Positions 1-8,599 of a DNA stretch of 64,000 bases are shown one piece after another. Source of the stretch: a virus; IMG/VR virus record IMGVR_UViG_3300021964_009390, positions 124,001-188,000 of that record. The stretch is one strand, 5' to 3'. How positions within the stretch are numbered: the first letter of the stretch is position 1; each line of letters opens with the position of its first letter. Position numbers and translations under genes: made by a program. Below the pieces are notes generated by a model. It was not told where the DNA came from and ran no database searches. It worked only from the letters and a program-made list of their open reading frames with translations.

Positions 1-120
1 AAACGAAATACCTTGTTCAAATGAAATTGGTTCATGTATAACCTCAATAGTAGGGTCTAATCGATAGTCCAGCTGCAACGGAGGCATGACCTGTATACCA
101 TCTATTGTGTTTGATTGCAT
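1..120 (-). CDS. 5' end of a late gene, cut by the window edge
   Basis: Forty in-frame codons from an ATG at 120 run off the left edge, beginning MQSNTIDGIQVMPPLQLDY. The ATG sits 6 nt after a GATAAATA late-type box at 127-134, which supports the start and late expression. It follows two minus-strand tail genes, so a virion or tail protein is likely. Too little is visible to assign a family; the N-terminus is proline-containing and not a signal peptide. Confidence 0.6.
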   Translation of the reverse strand, partial: MQSNTIDGIQVMPPLQLDYRLDPTIEVIHEPISFEQGISF

Positions 121-126
121 TACTAT

Positions 127-134
127 TATTTATC
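127..134 (-). promoter_or_regulatory. T4-type late promoter box (GATAAATA)
   Basis: On the minus strand GATAAATA matches the late consensus TATAAATA at 7 of 8 bases and lies 6 nt before the ATG at 120. No Shine-Dalgarno sequence fits between box and start. Confidence 0.6.
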
Positions 135-162
135 GACACATACACTATTCACTACATGTATA

Positions 163-705
163 TCAGTCTATAACTTGTAATGACATGTTTTGTATAGTCG
201 AGTCCGTAAAAGGGTATTGTCTAGATGTAGAGATTGTATATCCAGCCGGGCCTTGTATTATCAAGTCCACTGACCCCACTTTAGTTGGTACTGGTAATTC
301 AAATGTGATTGTGTTATCATTAAACTCATCCCATTGAGGAACAACCACACCAGTGAATTTAGGGTATTCTGTTTTCAACCGATTGGTGTAGTTTTTTTCA
401 AAATAACCGTATTGTTGTTCATTTATGAACATGTCAGGTACACTAGCACTTAAAAATATATTGTTAGTGTCGTACATTCTGTAACCCCTTACATACACTG
501 TTGGTGTTTCTCCAATCCCGACCACCATTTGCTTGGTTGTGTTACTCAAAGAAAACCATGTTATATCTGGTGCGCCCCGAAAGACATCCCCCCGGTTTCC
601 TGAGCGGCTGCCTAAATTATCTTGTTTCACATTGTCAGCGTATTCGTCTAGGGCTTGTTTATCAATAATTTTTGTACGTAGCGTGTTGTTCGGGTCTTTG
701 TTCAT
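163..705 (-). CDS. Unassigned probable virion protein downstream of gp15
   Basis: This 180-residue protein starts one base after the stop of the gp15-like gene, so the two are co-transcribed. It has no membrane segment or signal. Residues about 60-180 look beta-rich, alternating hydrophobic and polar residues with Gly/Pro turns (e.g. VSVPDMF-like and GPAGYT segments), as in Ig-like or baseplate domains. I do not recognise the family. A tail or baseplate role is inferred only from the operon, which includes gp15 upstream and another late gene downstream. Confidence 0.6.
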   Translation of the reverse strand: MNKDPNNTLRTKIIDKQALDEYADNVKQDNLGSRSGNRGDVFRGAPDITWFSLSNTTKQMVVGIGETPTVYVRGYRMYDTNNIFLSASVPDMFINEQQYGYFEKNYTNRLKTEYPKFTGVVVPQWDEFNDNTITFELPVPTKVGSVDLIIQGPAGYTISTSRQYPFTDSTIQNMSLQVID

Positions 706-706
706 G

Positions 707-1471
707 TCATTGCGGATTGTCTGGATTATTATTCAGGTTTTTCCAATCAGTCAAACTACCTCCAGTGATATCATCTAGTGACGAAACATTGACGTAGTTT
801 GTTTGGATGTCAAAAATCGTACCGGTGCCTGTCGATCTAGGTTTAGTAAACAACCAGCCTTTTATCGTGAATCCTGTGTTAGCCGATACTCGGTATGCGG
901 AGCTGGCTTGCAAATCTTTCGGGTAATCCATGTTAATGGTACCATTCCACAGCACTTCCGACCGGATTTCTTGTATTGGTGCATCTGGGTCTAGAAATGG
1001 GTCAACACTTTTACTACCTTGCGGTATTTTCCATGATAATATTATGTACGGGTTCGCATAAGGTGCAAAATTAGTAATTATCTGGTCTAAATCAGACTGA
1101 TATTTTGTCATAATGTCCATCGTAACCTCTATATTCACTGGGTTCACCGGAGGTAATTTATCGAATGCATTACTAGCTTCTCGGTGACTGTATCTTTGGG
1201 GGTATGAGAAACCTTCAATTTTGTTAAAAACTCTACCCGGGTCACGCGCGATACTATTCATGGACACGGCGATCACCGGTAATTGAATATGCTGACTCTT
1301 GTTTATAAGGTCGTGTACAACGCGTTGCTTATGCGCGTAAACATATCTCGGTTCAAAAGATTTTGTAGGTTTTCTATCTTTATTGTATCTCTTTACAATT
1401 GTCTCATCAAAAGCTGATAAAAATTGTGTTATTAAATCTTTTACCTCAAAGTTAAATGTATGATATCTCAC
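707..1471 (-). CDS. 15: gp15-like tail sheath stabilizer / tail completion protein
   Basis: This protein resembles T4 gp15, the hexameric ring that caps the tail tube and sheath and joins the tail to the neck. Family features seen are a central helix-rich stretch resembling ELSIFTRYEDDMFQI in T4 (here MDIMTKYQSDLDQII, followed by an FAPYANPYI segment) and a C-terminal beta segment ending in a GFTIKGWLF-type motif (T4: TFEVNGWMY). A longer frame opens at 1507, but the GTG at 1471 is preferred. It lies 5 nt after a GATAAATA late box and avoids overlap with the helicase gene. The length, about 254 residues, fits the family. Confidence 0.75.
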   Translation of the reverse strand: MRYHTFNFEVKDLITQFLSAFDETIVKRYNKDRKPTKSFEPRYVYAHKQRVVHDLINKSQHIQLPVIAVSMNSIARDPGRVFNKIEGFSYPQRYSHREASNAFDKLPPVNPVNIEVTMDIMTKYQSDLDQIITNFAPYANPYIILSWKIPQGSKSVDPFLDPDAPIQEIRSEVLWNGTINMDYPKDLQASSAYRVSANTGFTIKGWLFTKPRSTGTGTIFDIQTNYVNVSSLDDITGGSLTDWKNLNNNPDNPQ

Positions 1472-1476
1472 ATAAT

Positions 1477-1484
1477 TATTTATC
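1477..1484 (-). promoter_or_regulatory. T4-type late promoter box before gp15
   Basis: GATAAATA on the minus strand with exactly 5 nt to the GTG at 1471. It overlaps the last codon of the helicase gene at 1483. It decides the gp15 start codon. Confidence 0.65.
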
Positions 1485-3087
1485 AAACAAACCGTTGTAA
1501 GAACCAACCCGGTAGTTTCTCTTTACATTTAGGTAGTACCCTGGATATCATACCGTCTAGTATGTATGTAGTTGAATAATCATCCTTAGATCTTGTACAT
1601 CTACCACAAGACTGTACTAATATATTTAACATTTTATTCTCATACCAGTCTGGGTCGGCTTCTAAAATGGTCTTAACCCGTTTGTCGTTAAACGGTAGAT
1701 AGGGTAGTTTCACTACAATTTGAAATCTGGCTAGATCGTCTTTTAAATCTACACCATGAGTTAGTGATGGTGACATCAATATTGTTGGTTCGTCAGACTG
1801 TTTATGTATGTTGATTATATCTTCATTTGTAACCCCGGGCTCTCTGTATACGAGCCGGTCACATTGAAGCGTTTCATATATAAATTGTGTTATATGATGT
1901 GAATGTGTATGTATCACACCCTTCTCGTCGCCATGATGAGATACTATCTCATTGATATTATCTACTATTTTAGGTAAAAATTTATCTATTGTATTTCTAC
2001 TCAAAGGGTATTTGCTAGAAACATATATTGGGGATTTCGCCGGAGGGAACTCAGACGGTATTTCTATATATTTATAATCTGTGATACCTAATGACTTTGC
2101 GAAGTTTTTGTGGTCCACGATAGTGGCACTCATCAGTAAAATTTTCTCACCGTTATCAAACAGCTGATTAGTTAAAGTGTCTATATGTAAAGGTGTCAGT
2201 CGTACCGTGGTATTGTTTTTTTCTACTATATATTCACAATTGTAAAAGTTGTCTGTACATAGTCGTACCTTGGCTAATAGTCTGTTGATATATGTATATT
2301 TGGATTGAGTTTTACTAGTCCATTTTGATTTTTTTCTCAATTGCTGTTGCAAATACATACGATGGTCATGTAATAAATTGTTCACATCATCTAACCACGA
2401 GTATACCGCCAATGGTTCACTTGACTTGAGTATAGGTAAAGACACCCCGCACCTTTTCGACACGTCATAATCTATAACACATGTGTTATGAGATACAATA
2501 TCGTCTTCTAGTTCGCTAGCTTCATCACATATTAAATATTGCCTTTGCTTGACATGTCCCGGTAGTTGCATATACATTTTATAATTCGTAACACCGTACT
2601 GACTAGTCAACAGTTTGTTTCTATCGTTATGATATGGACATTTACCAGACTCTCGATGCTGTGACAATATATGTCTTGGTATCACAGCAGATTCTATCTC
2701 AACATCCATGCTCGGGTCAATAGTACTCGTGTAGTTGCTTTTACCTTTAAGTGTGTCACATTCGAACAGCGCCACATACTGGTCTTGTAAAGCTTTGGTT
2801 ATTGTCAATGAAATAGCACCATGTGCTTGATCATGCTCGGTATGTATATATTGACCTGTCTGGTCAACCATAAAAGCTCGGTAAGAATTGATGTCCTCGT
2901 ACTTATATTCATCAATCTCTCGTGAGCTCTTCGCGAGGGTACTAGCGAAAAAACTCTTTCCGGAACCGGTCGGAGCATTCAGTATCACCGTATCATTATT
3001 TTTAAATGCAGCCTCTATCTTGTTTAATGTCTTAGACTGCAATGGGGTAGGCTGGTACCCTACCGGAAAGAAATTTAATATAGACAC
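1483..3087 (-). CDS. DinG/XPD-like superfamily 2 helicase
   Basis: A 534-residue SF2 helicase. Walker A APTGSGKS is at about residues 38-45, a DEAS box (Walker B) at 188-191, an LMSATI motif III near 320, a GVDLKDDL segment near 440, and a motif VI QSCGRCTR near 495. The layout resembles DinG/XPD helicases, which unwind DNA 5' to 3'. Only two cysteines (C110, C150) lie between Walker A and B, so a normal four-cysteine iron-sulfur cluster is not evident. The start is GTG at 3087, 6 nt after a near-perfect sigma-70 promoter, so it is expressed early although its neighbours are late tail genes. Confidence 0.8.
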   Translation of the reverse strand: MSILNFFPVGYQPTPLQSKTLNKIEAAFKNNDTVILNAPTGSGKSFFASTLAKSSREIDEYKYEDINSYRAFMVDQTGQYIHTEHDQAHGAISLTITKALQDQYVALFECDTLKGKSNYTSTIDPSMDVEIESAVIPRHILSQHRESGKCPYHNDRNKLLTSQYGVTNYKMYMQLPGHVKQRQYLICDEASELEDDIVSHNTCVIDYDVSKRCGVSLPILKSSEPLAVYSWLDDVNNLLHDHRMYLQQQLRKKSKWTSKTQSKYTYINRLLAKVRLCTDNFYNCEYIVEKNNTTVRLTPLHIDTLTNQLFDNGEKILLMSATIVDHKNFAKSLGITDYKYIEIPSEFPPAKSPIYVSSKYPLSRNTIDKFLPKIVDNINEIVSHHGDEKGVIHTHSHHITQFIYETLQCDRLVYREPGVTNEDIINIHKQSDEPTILMSPSLTHGVDLKDDLARFQIVVKLPYLPFNDKRVKTILEADPDWYENKMLNILVQSCGRCTRSKDDYSTTYILDGMISRVLPKCKEKLPGWFLQRFV

Positions 3088-3093
3088 ATTGGT

Positions 3094-3122
3094 ATTATAT
3101 TAATATTATACTATACTGTCAA
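3094..3122 (-). promoter_or_regulatory. Consensus sigma-70 early promoter before the helicase
   Basis: On the minus strand there is an exact TTGACA (3122-3117), a 17-nt spacer and an exact TATAAT (3099-3094), then 6 nt to the GTG at 3087. It is the best sigma-70 match in the window. A second TATAAT at 3110-3105 has no usable -35. Confidence 0.75.
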
Positions 3123-3456
3123 CTTGTAATACAGAATTATATAGTCGATGAGGTTTTTTCACAGGTAAATCATCTATTAATAGCTGTGTATGTATATTTT
3201 CATTACATAATGTTTTTAGTCTATAATCAAATACAATTTGCCGATGATCTGTATCAAAATAGTAATCGTATGGGTATGGAACTTCATATAATTTAGGTAT
3301 GTCATGTTGGTTAGTCACTGTGAATCCTATATAATGGCCTCGCTGCGCAACTAATAACAATTTTCCTTGACGTAGCGTTTTACCATTACATACAAACCTC
3401 ACATCATGTTGTATAAGTTCCATGCATACTTGTTCTATTTTTTCACTCAATAGCAT
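3106..3456 (-). CDS. Hypothetical protein, 116 residues
   Basis: Not recognised. The protein is soluble, starts MLLSEKIEQV with an amphipathic helix, and continues with beta-rich aromatic sequence (LYEVPYPYDYYFD near residue 78). It ends just upstream of the helicase promoter and starts one base after the stop of the WYL_2-like gene, so it belongs to the operon coming down from 5229. No catalytic motif is visible. Confidence 0.55.
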   Translation of the reverse strand: MLLSEKIEQVCMELIQHDVRFVCNGKTLRQGKLLLVAQRGHYIGFTVTNQHDIPKLYEVPYPYDYYFDTDHRQIVFDYRLKTLCNENIHTQLLIDDLPVKKPHRLYNSVLQVDSIV

Positions 3457-3457
3457 G

Positions 3458-3829
3458 TCAAGAGTTCATGAACTGAATTTTTTGAGATGTATCCATAGGT
3501 AATACATTTTCGTTAAAATATGTCCAAAACGTATCATCTCCCGGATACTGATTGAGTATAGTTGTGCTATCAGCTGGAATCATACGAAATGATTGCATCA
3601 TTATATCCCAGGCTAAACATAAATTTTTCGATCTAGGGTCGTACGGTAATTTGCTACCCCCAGGTAAATAATTTAGCACAGTTCGCCCATTCACACTATT
3701 CAGTACACTCTCGTCCAACGTACACAACATACGTCTAGTGATAGGGGCACCGGGTCTAGATCGGCGACGATTGAATCTAATGTCTACAACATTGTTGTTC
3801 AATATTGAATTTAATGTACCTTGGTTCAC
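3458..3829 (-). CDS. WYL_2-like small SH3-fold phage protein
   Basis: This 123-residue protein resembles the WYL_2 family of small proteins common in marine T4-like phages. The family pattern is a strand with VxxRFxR, an RxMxCTL motif (here RRMLCTL near residue 33), a spacer, then a WDixxxSFRxxPadS segment (LAWDIMMQSFRMIPADS near 87-103). Family function is unknown; a small nucleic-acid-binding or regulatory barrel is the usual guess. It shares one base (the A of a stop/start overlap) with the GroES-like gene upstream, implying coupled translation. Confidence 0.6.
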   Translation of the reverse strand: MNQGTLNSILNNNVVDIRFNRRRSRPGAPITRRMLCTLDESVLNSVNGRTVLNYLPGGSKLPYDPRSKNLCLAWDIMMQSFRMIPADSTTILNQYPGDDTFWTYFNENVLPMDTSQKIQFMNS

Positions 3830-4263
3830 TAGCCTTCATCTTCTTTTAATCTATGTAGCTTACCAAATATACGTTGAGCATTGATAAATTGACCTCGACC
3901 AATAGTTTCAAATTTGTTATCGTTTTTTATAACCAGATTACTCACCGGAATTCCCATGTTGTTGGGAAATGTTACATAATCACCTGGTTGAGTGGTTAAT
4001 GCACTTTTACCTTGCATCACCACCCGGCCGACTCTCCAGGCCTTAGGGTTCGCGTTCGCTGGGACTACAATTCCATTCCGGATGATTTCCTCTCCAGTTT
4101 CAAACCTATCTACAAACTCTATCAACACAATATCATCTTCTAAAGATTCTACCGCGTATCCAATTAATGTAGAATCTAGCGAATCTTCATGGGCTTTAGA
4201 TAAATCGATTAAACTCTCAGTAGGTTCAATCGCGTCAATGTTTGCTTTTTGTTGTGTACTCAT
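3829..4263 (-). CDS. GroES-like co-chaperonin (gp31-type role)
   Basis: Residues about 33-140 have the Cpn10 pattern. An opening strand (VLIEFVD) is followed by a mobile-loop-like stretch, then IRNGIVVPANANPKAWRVGRV, then QPGDYVTFPNNMGIPVS, parallel to the GDxVxFPKxxG segment of GroES. In T4, gp31 replaces host GroES so that GroEL can fold the major capsid protein; that role is inferred here. The N-terminal 30 residues are an acidic extension. The gene overlaps gp62 by 29 nt and the WYL_2-like gene by one base. Sequence identity to GroES is weak, so the call is moderate. Confidence 0.55.
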   Translation of the reverse strand: MSTQQKANIDAIEPTESLIDLSKAHEDSLDSTLIGYAVESLEDDIVLIEFVDRFETGEEIIRNGIVVPANANPKAWRVGRVVMQGKSALTTQPGDYVTFPNNMGIPVSNLVIKNDNKFETIGRGQFINAQRIFGKLHRLKEDEG

Positions 4264-4636
4264 ATTTTGATAAATCTATGTTTGCTTGTTTTATATAAAC
4301 ATTTATCTCCCTTGTTGAAATTTCAAGTTTTTTTGCTAACTTGATAATAATGTCCATGTACTCGTCACGTGGTTTATGTTTTTTAATGTAATTAATGCGC
4401 TTGAACCGCTCACGTGGTATAATGTAATGCAATAATTTGTAATGGTCCTGTTTATTTTCAAAAACCTGAAACATTATATTCGCGGTGTTGTTTATTAAAT
4501 TGCATGTCTGTTTGTTCAACATGCTACACCATCTATTTACTAAAAACGGTTGGTAGTCGCTCTGCTGGTCCAGAGTCTTGAGTGATGGTTCTTTTTTAGT
4601 AAATAATATATTTGATAGGTAGTTAAATATGTTCAC
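4235..4636 (-). CDS. 62: gp62-like clamp-loader small subunit
   Basis: A 133-residue protein matching the phage clamp-loader A subunit (gp62). It has a short N-terminal helix, the family signature YQPFLVNRWCS (phages typically YVPFMVNRALS) near residues 28-38, and an IIPRERFKRINYIKK segment near 67-81 corresponding to IRPRKRFAKW. gp62 joins four gp44 ATPases to load the gp45 clamp onto primer-template; gp44 is not in the window. The GTG start overlaps the TGA of the DUF366-like gene (GTGA). Confidence 0.78.
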   Translation of the reverse strand: MNIFNYLSNILFTKKEPSLKTLDQQSDYQPFLVNRWCSMLNKQTCNLINNTANIMFQVFENKQDHYKLLHYIIPRERFKRINYIKKHKPRDEYMDIIIKLAKKLEISTREINVYIKQANIDLSKYEYTTKSKH

Positions 4637-5229
4637 TTAACTATCGTCTTGGTCGTCGCAAGAAACATATCATCATTAATATGGTAAAACATGTCTATTA
4701 TCTCGCGCATGAATTGACCAACCTGCATGTTGTTCAAATTAGTAGAAAATGCATGGTCTGGAGCACGATCACCCGCGGTTATGTTTATTCCGGTATGACC
4801 TAGTGTCACCCCGGATTTTACATATGTTATACTCACACTACATTTACCTTTAGGCTGACTTACACCGTTCTGCTCATGATCTTGATGTACGATCAGATCA
4901 TCACCATCCACCTCAATAGGGGCATTGTTTAAAAAACGTGAGCTCAACACATTAGCAATTTGTGTATTTAACAACCGTTGATACGCTACAGCCCCAAACG
5001 GGTCAGACAAGCACGGTATCTCCCACAAAAAATTTATCGCATCATCACTATATATGAACTCATTTTTCAATATATCTTCTGTATCAATCATACCATCTGC
5101 CTCTACAATCATTGGAGACCGGAAGGCAATAATGTTACCTATAGGTAATGTTTTTTCTCTAAAAAATTTATACGCGAATCTATCATGCAGCAGCGCACCA
5201 TCATAACACTCAATATCATTAATTATCAT
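4633..5229 (-). CDS. DUF366-like protein (biotin/lipoate-ligase-like fold)
   Basis: The 198-residue sequence follows the DUF366 pattern: YDGxxLxxxFAY near the start, IIAFRSPMIVEADGMIDTED near residues 34-53, a YSDDAINFLWEIP segment, then VDGDDLIVH and GKCSVSITY, ending in an AxxxNLNNMQVGQFMREI helix. The family is known mainly from archaea and is thought to share the biotin/lipoate ligase fold; its substrate is unknown. It is the first gene of a minus-strand unit (DUF366, gp62, GroES-like, WYL_2) headed by a sigma-70 promoter at 5237-5265, so it is expected early. Confidence 0.6.
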   Translation of the reverse strand: MIINDIECYDGALLHDRFAYKFFREKTLPIGNIIAFRSPMIVEADGMIDTEDILKNEFIYSDDAINFLWEIPCLSDPFGAVAYQRLLNTQIANVLSSRFLNNAPIEVDGDDLIVHQDHEQNGVSQPKGKCSVSITYVKSGVTLGHTGINITAGDRAPDHAFSTNLNNMQVGQFMREIIDMFYHINDDMFLATTKTIVK

Positions 5230-5236
5230 ACGATAT

Positions 5237-5265
5237 ATTATAGTATATTAAATCGTAGTTTTCAA
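5237..5265 (-). promoter_or_regulatory. Sigma-70-like early promoter before the DUF366/gp62 unit
   Basis: Minus strand TTGAAA (5265-5260), 17-nt spacer, TATAAT (5242-5237), then 7 nt to the ATG at 5229. The extended -10 reads TATACTATAAT, which recurs before uvsY, queC and gp32. Confidence 0.7.
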
Positions 5266-5271
5266 TTTATT

Positions 5272-6117
5272 TTATTGTGTATCAGTTATATACTTTATTA
5301 CCGGTTGTAAAGAAATCCCTACATGTTCATCGTGTACACCTATATCAAATTTATTAGATAATATATCTATCAATCTCTTCATATGGTGGTTACCAGGGAG
5401 GTTTGGGTTCTTTGATAGGAGTTGCTCGAGAGTGTCTATATCATCAACAGGATAACCGAACCCTGCGCAATTATTTTTTGTTTTACACACTATTTGATCA
5501 TAACTTCTCTCATGGTAATGAACGAGGCATATACTAGTCGTATCGTACGCTACTTCTGATTCATGTACACCGTGTACATGGTGGTTCCCATGGTCAGTTG
5601 TTTTAAATTTATTATATTTATAAAACGTTTTTGCAAATTGATTGTAGCTATTGTGATAACCTCTCGTGGCTTGTCTAGCCGCCCGGTCATAACCACCTGG
5701 TGTTGTTATGTATGACCCTATATAATCTGTTTTGTATATACCTGTATCATTTTTAACATTCAATTGATTTAAATACTCAACAGTCCTATCCGGATGTAGC
5801 GTCTGTGTATTGTAATCATAATAAGTTATAAACTCATCAATGTCTACTGGCCACGCGAATTGGTAATCTTTCCTACCCACATCTCTCAGTATATGATGCA
5901 TGTGAGCTCCCTTGGCTCTATAATCATCACGTGATGTTAAATATATACCATGACTATTTTTGTATTGCTCACACATTTCATATGTACCATCGTCGCTACG
6001 ATTATCTACAATATATATGTTGTTATAACCAAACATGTTACCATGATATATTATCCAGTCCTCAACAATATCAATTTCATTTTTGACCATGGTGGCCAAC
6101 TTTACCAAACTACTCAT
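5272..6117 (-). CDS. Glycosyltransferase, Glyco_tranf_2_4 / GT92-like
   Basis: A 281-residue GT-A enzyme. The N-terminus has LATMVKNEIDIVEDW, typical of the 2_4 subfamily, followed by IYIVDNRSDDGTYE (nucleotide-sugar loop) near residues 33-46. A DIDEFITYYD segment near 92-101 is the DxD-type metal site. A His-rich stretch (NHHVHGVHES) lies near 178-187. It probably transfers a sugar onto a phage- or host-surface glycan; donor and acceptor are unknown. It overlaps the similar upstream gene by 8 nt, and the two look like a duplicated pair. Confidence 0.75.
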   Translation of the reverse strand: MSSLVKLATMVKNEIDIVEDWIIYHGNMFGYNNIYIVDNRSDDGTYEMCEQYKNSHGIYLTSRDDYRAKGAHMHHILRDVGRKDYQFAWPVDIDEFITYYDYNTQTLHPDRTVEYLNQLNVKNDTGIYKTDYIGSYITTPGGYDRAARQATRGYHNSYNQFAKTFYKYNKFKTTDHGNHHVHGVHESEVAYDTTSICLVHYHERSYDQIVCKTKNNCAGFGYPVDDIDTLEQLLSKNPNLPGNHHMKRLIDILSNKFDIGVHDEHVGISLQPVIKYITDTQ

Positions 6118-6925
6118 TTAACCATGGGGTGTTAATTTTTACGTCACAACTATCAACCGGTTTATACTCCCATTGATTAATGTTTATTAGTTCGTTGGCA
6201 CGACCTACTCCATCGAATTGCCCACCAGTTATCAAATCATTATTTTGGATCCGCTGTTCAATTAAATTCATGGGTATACCGTGGCCATTAATTATATCCT
6301 CACATCGCGCTCTTTTCCGGTCATACCCGGTGTCGTGATAATGCAGGTACACAATGTCGGTTTGATGCTGTTTATTGTTTGTACTGGTACCGTGATGGTA
6401 TCCTAGATCTACTGTTTTAAAAGTACCGTTCCGGAAAAACTTTTTACACATGCCCGAGTCTGTTAAGTCCCAGTTAAATTTGTTTATTTCATGCACCGGG
6501 TGATCGTAATTTTTTTTCTCCGGTACACTATTCAACCAACCTCTTGTCATGTATATTTCTCCGTCGTCTGGTAGTGTTGCTATATATTTTTTAATTGTAT
6601 CTGAACATGTTACAACTCGGTTGCCCATACCATCCCACATACATATAAATTCATCAGCATCTAACGGTATCGAAATACCTGGTTGTTTGTTGTATTGTGC
6701 TATTTTGTTAGTGATCACATCACCTTTTTCTATAAACACGTCATGGCTGTACACGTTTATACCATAATTTTCTTTATATTCTTGCAATATTTCAAGGGTA
6801 CCGTCTGTAGAATTGTTATCATACACATGTATAGCCCACCATGGTACTATAGACCCGTGATGGTTGAGCCAGTCACGTATTATATGACTTTCATTTTTAA
6901 TATATGCGAATATTCTATTATACAT
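6110..6925 (-). CDS. Glycosyltransferase, Glyco_tranf_2_4 / GT92-like (second copy)
   Basis: A 271-residue paralogue of the gene at 5272-6117. It has IFAYIKNESHIIRDW at the N-terminus, then HVYDNNSTDGTLEIL near residues 33-47 and a PLDADEFICMWDG metal-site segment near 87-99. The order of motifs and the C-terminal HYHDTGYDRKRARCEDI match the neighbour's HYHERSYDQIVCK region. It starts 6 bases after the stop of the uncharacterised gene at 6932-7603, so it is part of the same unit as gmd and fcl. Donor unknown; fucose is possible given those neighbours. Confidence 0.75.
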   Translation of the reverse strand: MYNRIFAYIKNESHIIRDWLNHHGSIVPWWAIHVYDNNSTDGTLEILQEYKENYGINVYSHDVFIEKGDVITNKIAQYNKQPGISIPLDADEFICMWDGMGNRVVTCSDTIKKYIATLPDDGEIYMTRGWLNSVPEKKNYDHPVHEINKFNWDLTDSGMCKKFFRNGTFKTVDLGYHHGTSTNNKQHQTDIVYLHYHDTGYDRKRARCEDIINGHGIPMNLIEQRIQNNDLITGGQFDGVGRANELININQWEYKPVDSCDVKINTPWLNE

Positions 6926-6931
6926 GTTATT

Positions 6932-7603
6932 TTAGTCGATTATTTTTATATGTTCACATGATTTTATATAGAGTTGATCCTTCGGTGGTAGTGAAGATAT
7001 ATCCACCCATGCAAGAGCAATAAACTTACTATCCGGGTATGTAACTTGCTTCAAATACTCAATGTACGCTAATACACCGGATGGGTATGTACCGTACATT
7101 GTATCTACAAGGCTGCTGTAGTATTGTTCATCTATTAAGTTGTATCTTCGAATATCATCTTGTGTCCATATTTTATGAATTATTTTTCTCTTAGTGTATA
7201 GATCATTTGGATATATAACTGTGTTATATGGTCCAATACCGTCGTGCAGCACTCCATCCGGATTTCTCACGTCTACACAATACTGAGCGCATTTGTTGTA
7301 TAGTTTTTGCTTTTTGTCACTCGTGATTACTTGATGTACATTTTCCATACGCTCTAGATGTGGTATGTTTTCAGCTGTTGGATTCACCATTACAATAGGT
7401 GTTTCAAATTGTAACTGACGTATATTAATATTGTTACCGATTTCCCGCTCATTCCACCTAGAAGTCAAAACGCTAGGTACCGGCTTGGTGTTAACTGTAG
7501 CGACTAAATCATCAAAACTAGTGACTGTTTTGGATTTGTTTACAAATTGGTATTCAACTCCATACACACCTGGCAATATCTCTATAGATTTACTCGCAGT
7601 CAT
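6932..7603 (-). CDS. Unassigned glycan-island protein, 223 residues
   Basis: Not recognised. The frame opens at 7624, but the ATG at 7603 ([12 protein letters not shown]) gives the shorter 14-nt overlap with gmd and is chosen. The protein is soluble and rich in aromatic and charged residues, with no visible Rossmann glycine motif or DxD metal motif in a convincing context. Its position between gmd and a glycosyltransferase suggests a role in sugar modification or transfer. Confidence 0.55.
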   Translation of the reverse strand: MTASKSIEILPGVYGVEYQFVNKSKTVTSFDDLVATVNTKPVPSVLTSRWNEREIGNNINIRQLQFETPIVMVNPTAENIPHLERMENVHQVITSDKKQKLYNKCAQYCVDVRNPDGVLHDGIGPYNTVIYPNDLYTKRKIIHKIWTQDDIRRYNLIDEQYYSSLVDTMYGTYPSGVLAYIEYLKQVTYPDSKFIALAWVDISSLPPKDQLYIKSCEHIKIID

Positions 7604-8594
7604 TATTGACCATATCAGTAACAAGCTGATCGAAGGACGTTCTAGGTGACCAGTTTAATTGTTCTCTAGCTTTTGTTGAATCACCTAGTAATTCATCAAC
7701 TTCCGCCGGACGAAAATATTTTTCATCGATGTATATCATCCTTCTACCTGTAATGCTGTCATACCCTACCTCATCAACCCCGGAACCTTCCCACATTATA
7801 TTGAACCCCTTGATGGTAAATGCCTTTTCAATAAATTCTCGTACTGTATGATATTCATTAGTTGATAGGACATAGTCATCTGGTGATGGTTGCTGCAGCA
7901 TCAACCACATGCCTTCGACATAATCCTTAGCATGGCCCCAGTCACGCTTACTGTCAATGTTACCCATTACCAGTCTATCAGTTTCGCCTTTCAATATTTT
8001 ATTCAAACCTAAAGTTATTTTCCGTGTCACGAAAGTCTCACCTCTTCTAGGACTCTCATGATTGAACAGTATACCAGTACATGCGTACATACCGTACGAC
8101 TCTCTATAATTTTTCGTAATCCAGTAACCATATAGTTTAGCGCATCCATATGGGGAACGTGGGTAAAATGGTGTAGTTTCACGTTGTGGTACCTCCTGTA
8201 CTAGACCATACAGCTCACTTGTACTAGCTTGGTATATTTTCGTTTTATCAATCATGTTTAGTAACCGGACTGCTTCTAATATTCTTAACGTGCCCAGACC
8301 ATCAACGTCTCCTGTATATTCAGGTACATCAAAACTAACTTTTACATGACTCATAGCGCCTAAGTTGTATATTTCATCCGGTTGAGTTTGTTGCAAGATA
8401 TTTATAATGTTTGTTGAGTCAGTGAGATCACCGTAATGTAAATTTATTTTATCATATATATGATCTACTCTGTGTGTATTTATCAAAGAAGATCTCCGGA
8501 CTAAACCATGTACTTCATAACCTTTGTCTATCAACAACTCTGCTAAATATGAACCGTCTTGACCGGTGATTCCAGTTATTAACGCTTTTTTCAT
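7590..8594 (-). CDS. gmd: GDP-mannose 4,6-dehydratase
   Basis: Converts GDP-D-mannose to GDP-4-keto-6-deoxy-D-mannose, the first step to GDP-L-fucose and related sugars. This extended SDR of 334 residues has the NADP-binding [12 protein letters not shown] at residues 8-19 and HGLVRRSS near 29-36. The STSELYG segment lies near 124-130, and the catalytic Tyr/Lys pair is in [15 protein letters not shown] near 143-157. [16 protein letters not shown] near 178-193 is diagnostic of Gmd. Length and motifs are those of the bacterial enzyme. The product feeds the Fcl gene directly upstream; 5 bases separate them. Confidence 0.95.
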   Translation of the reverse strand: MKKALITGITGQDGSYLAELLIDKGYEVHGLVRRSSLINTHRVDHIYDKINLHYGDLTDSTNIINILQQTQPDEIYNLGAMSHVKVSFDVPEYTGDVDGLGTLRILEAVRLLNMIDKTKIYQASTSELYGLVQEVPQRETTPFYPRSPYGCAKLYGYWITKNYRESYGMYACTGILFNHESPRRGETFVTRKITLGLNKILKGETDRLVMGNIDSKRDWGHAKDYVEGMWLMLQQPSPDDYVLSTNEYHTVREFIEKAFTIKGFNIMWEGSGVDEVGYDSITGRRMIYIDEKYFRPAEVDELLGDSTKAREQLNWSPRTSFDQLVTDMVNNDCE

Positions 8595-8599
8595 TACAC

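Noticed and set aside
5562-5580. A 19-base inverted repeat with 9-base arms and a one-base centre
   Set aside because: It encodes a His-Val-His-Gly-Val-His stretch inside a glycosyltransferase, and no regulatory role is suggested by position.
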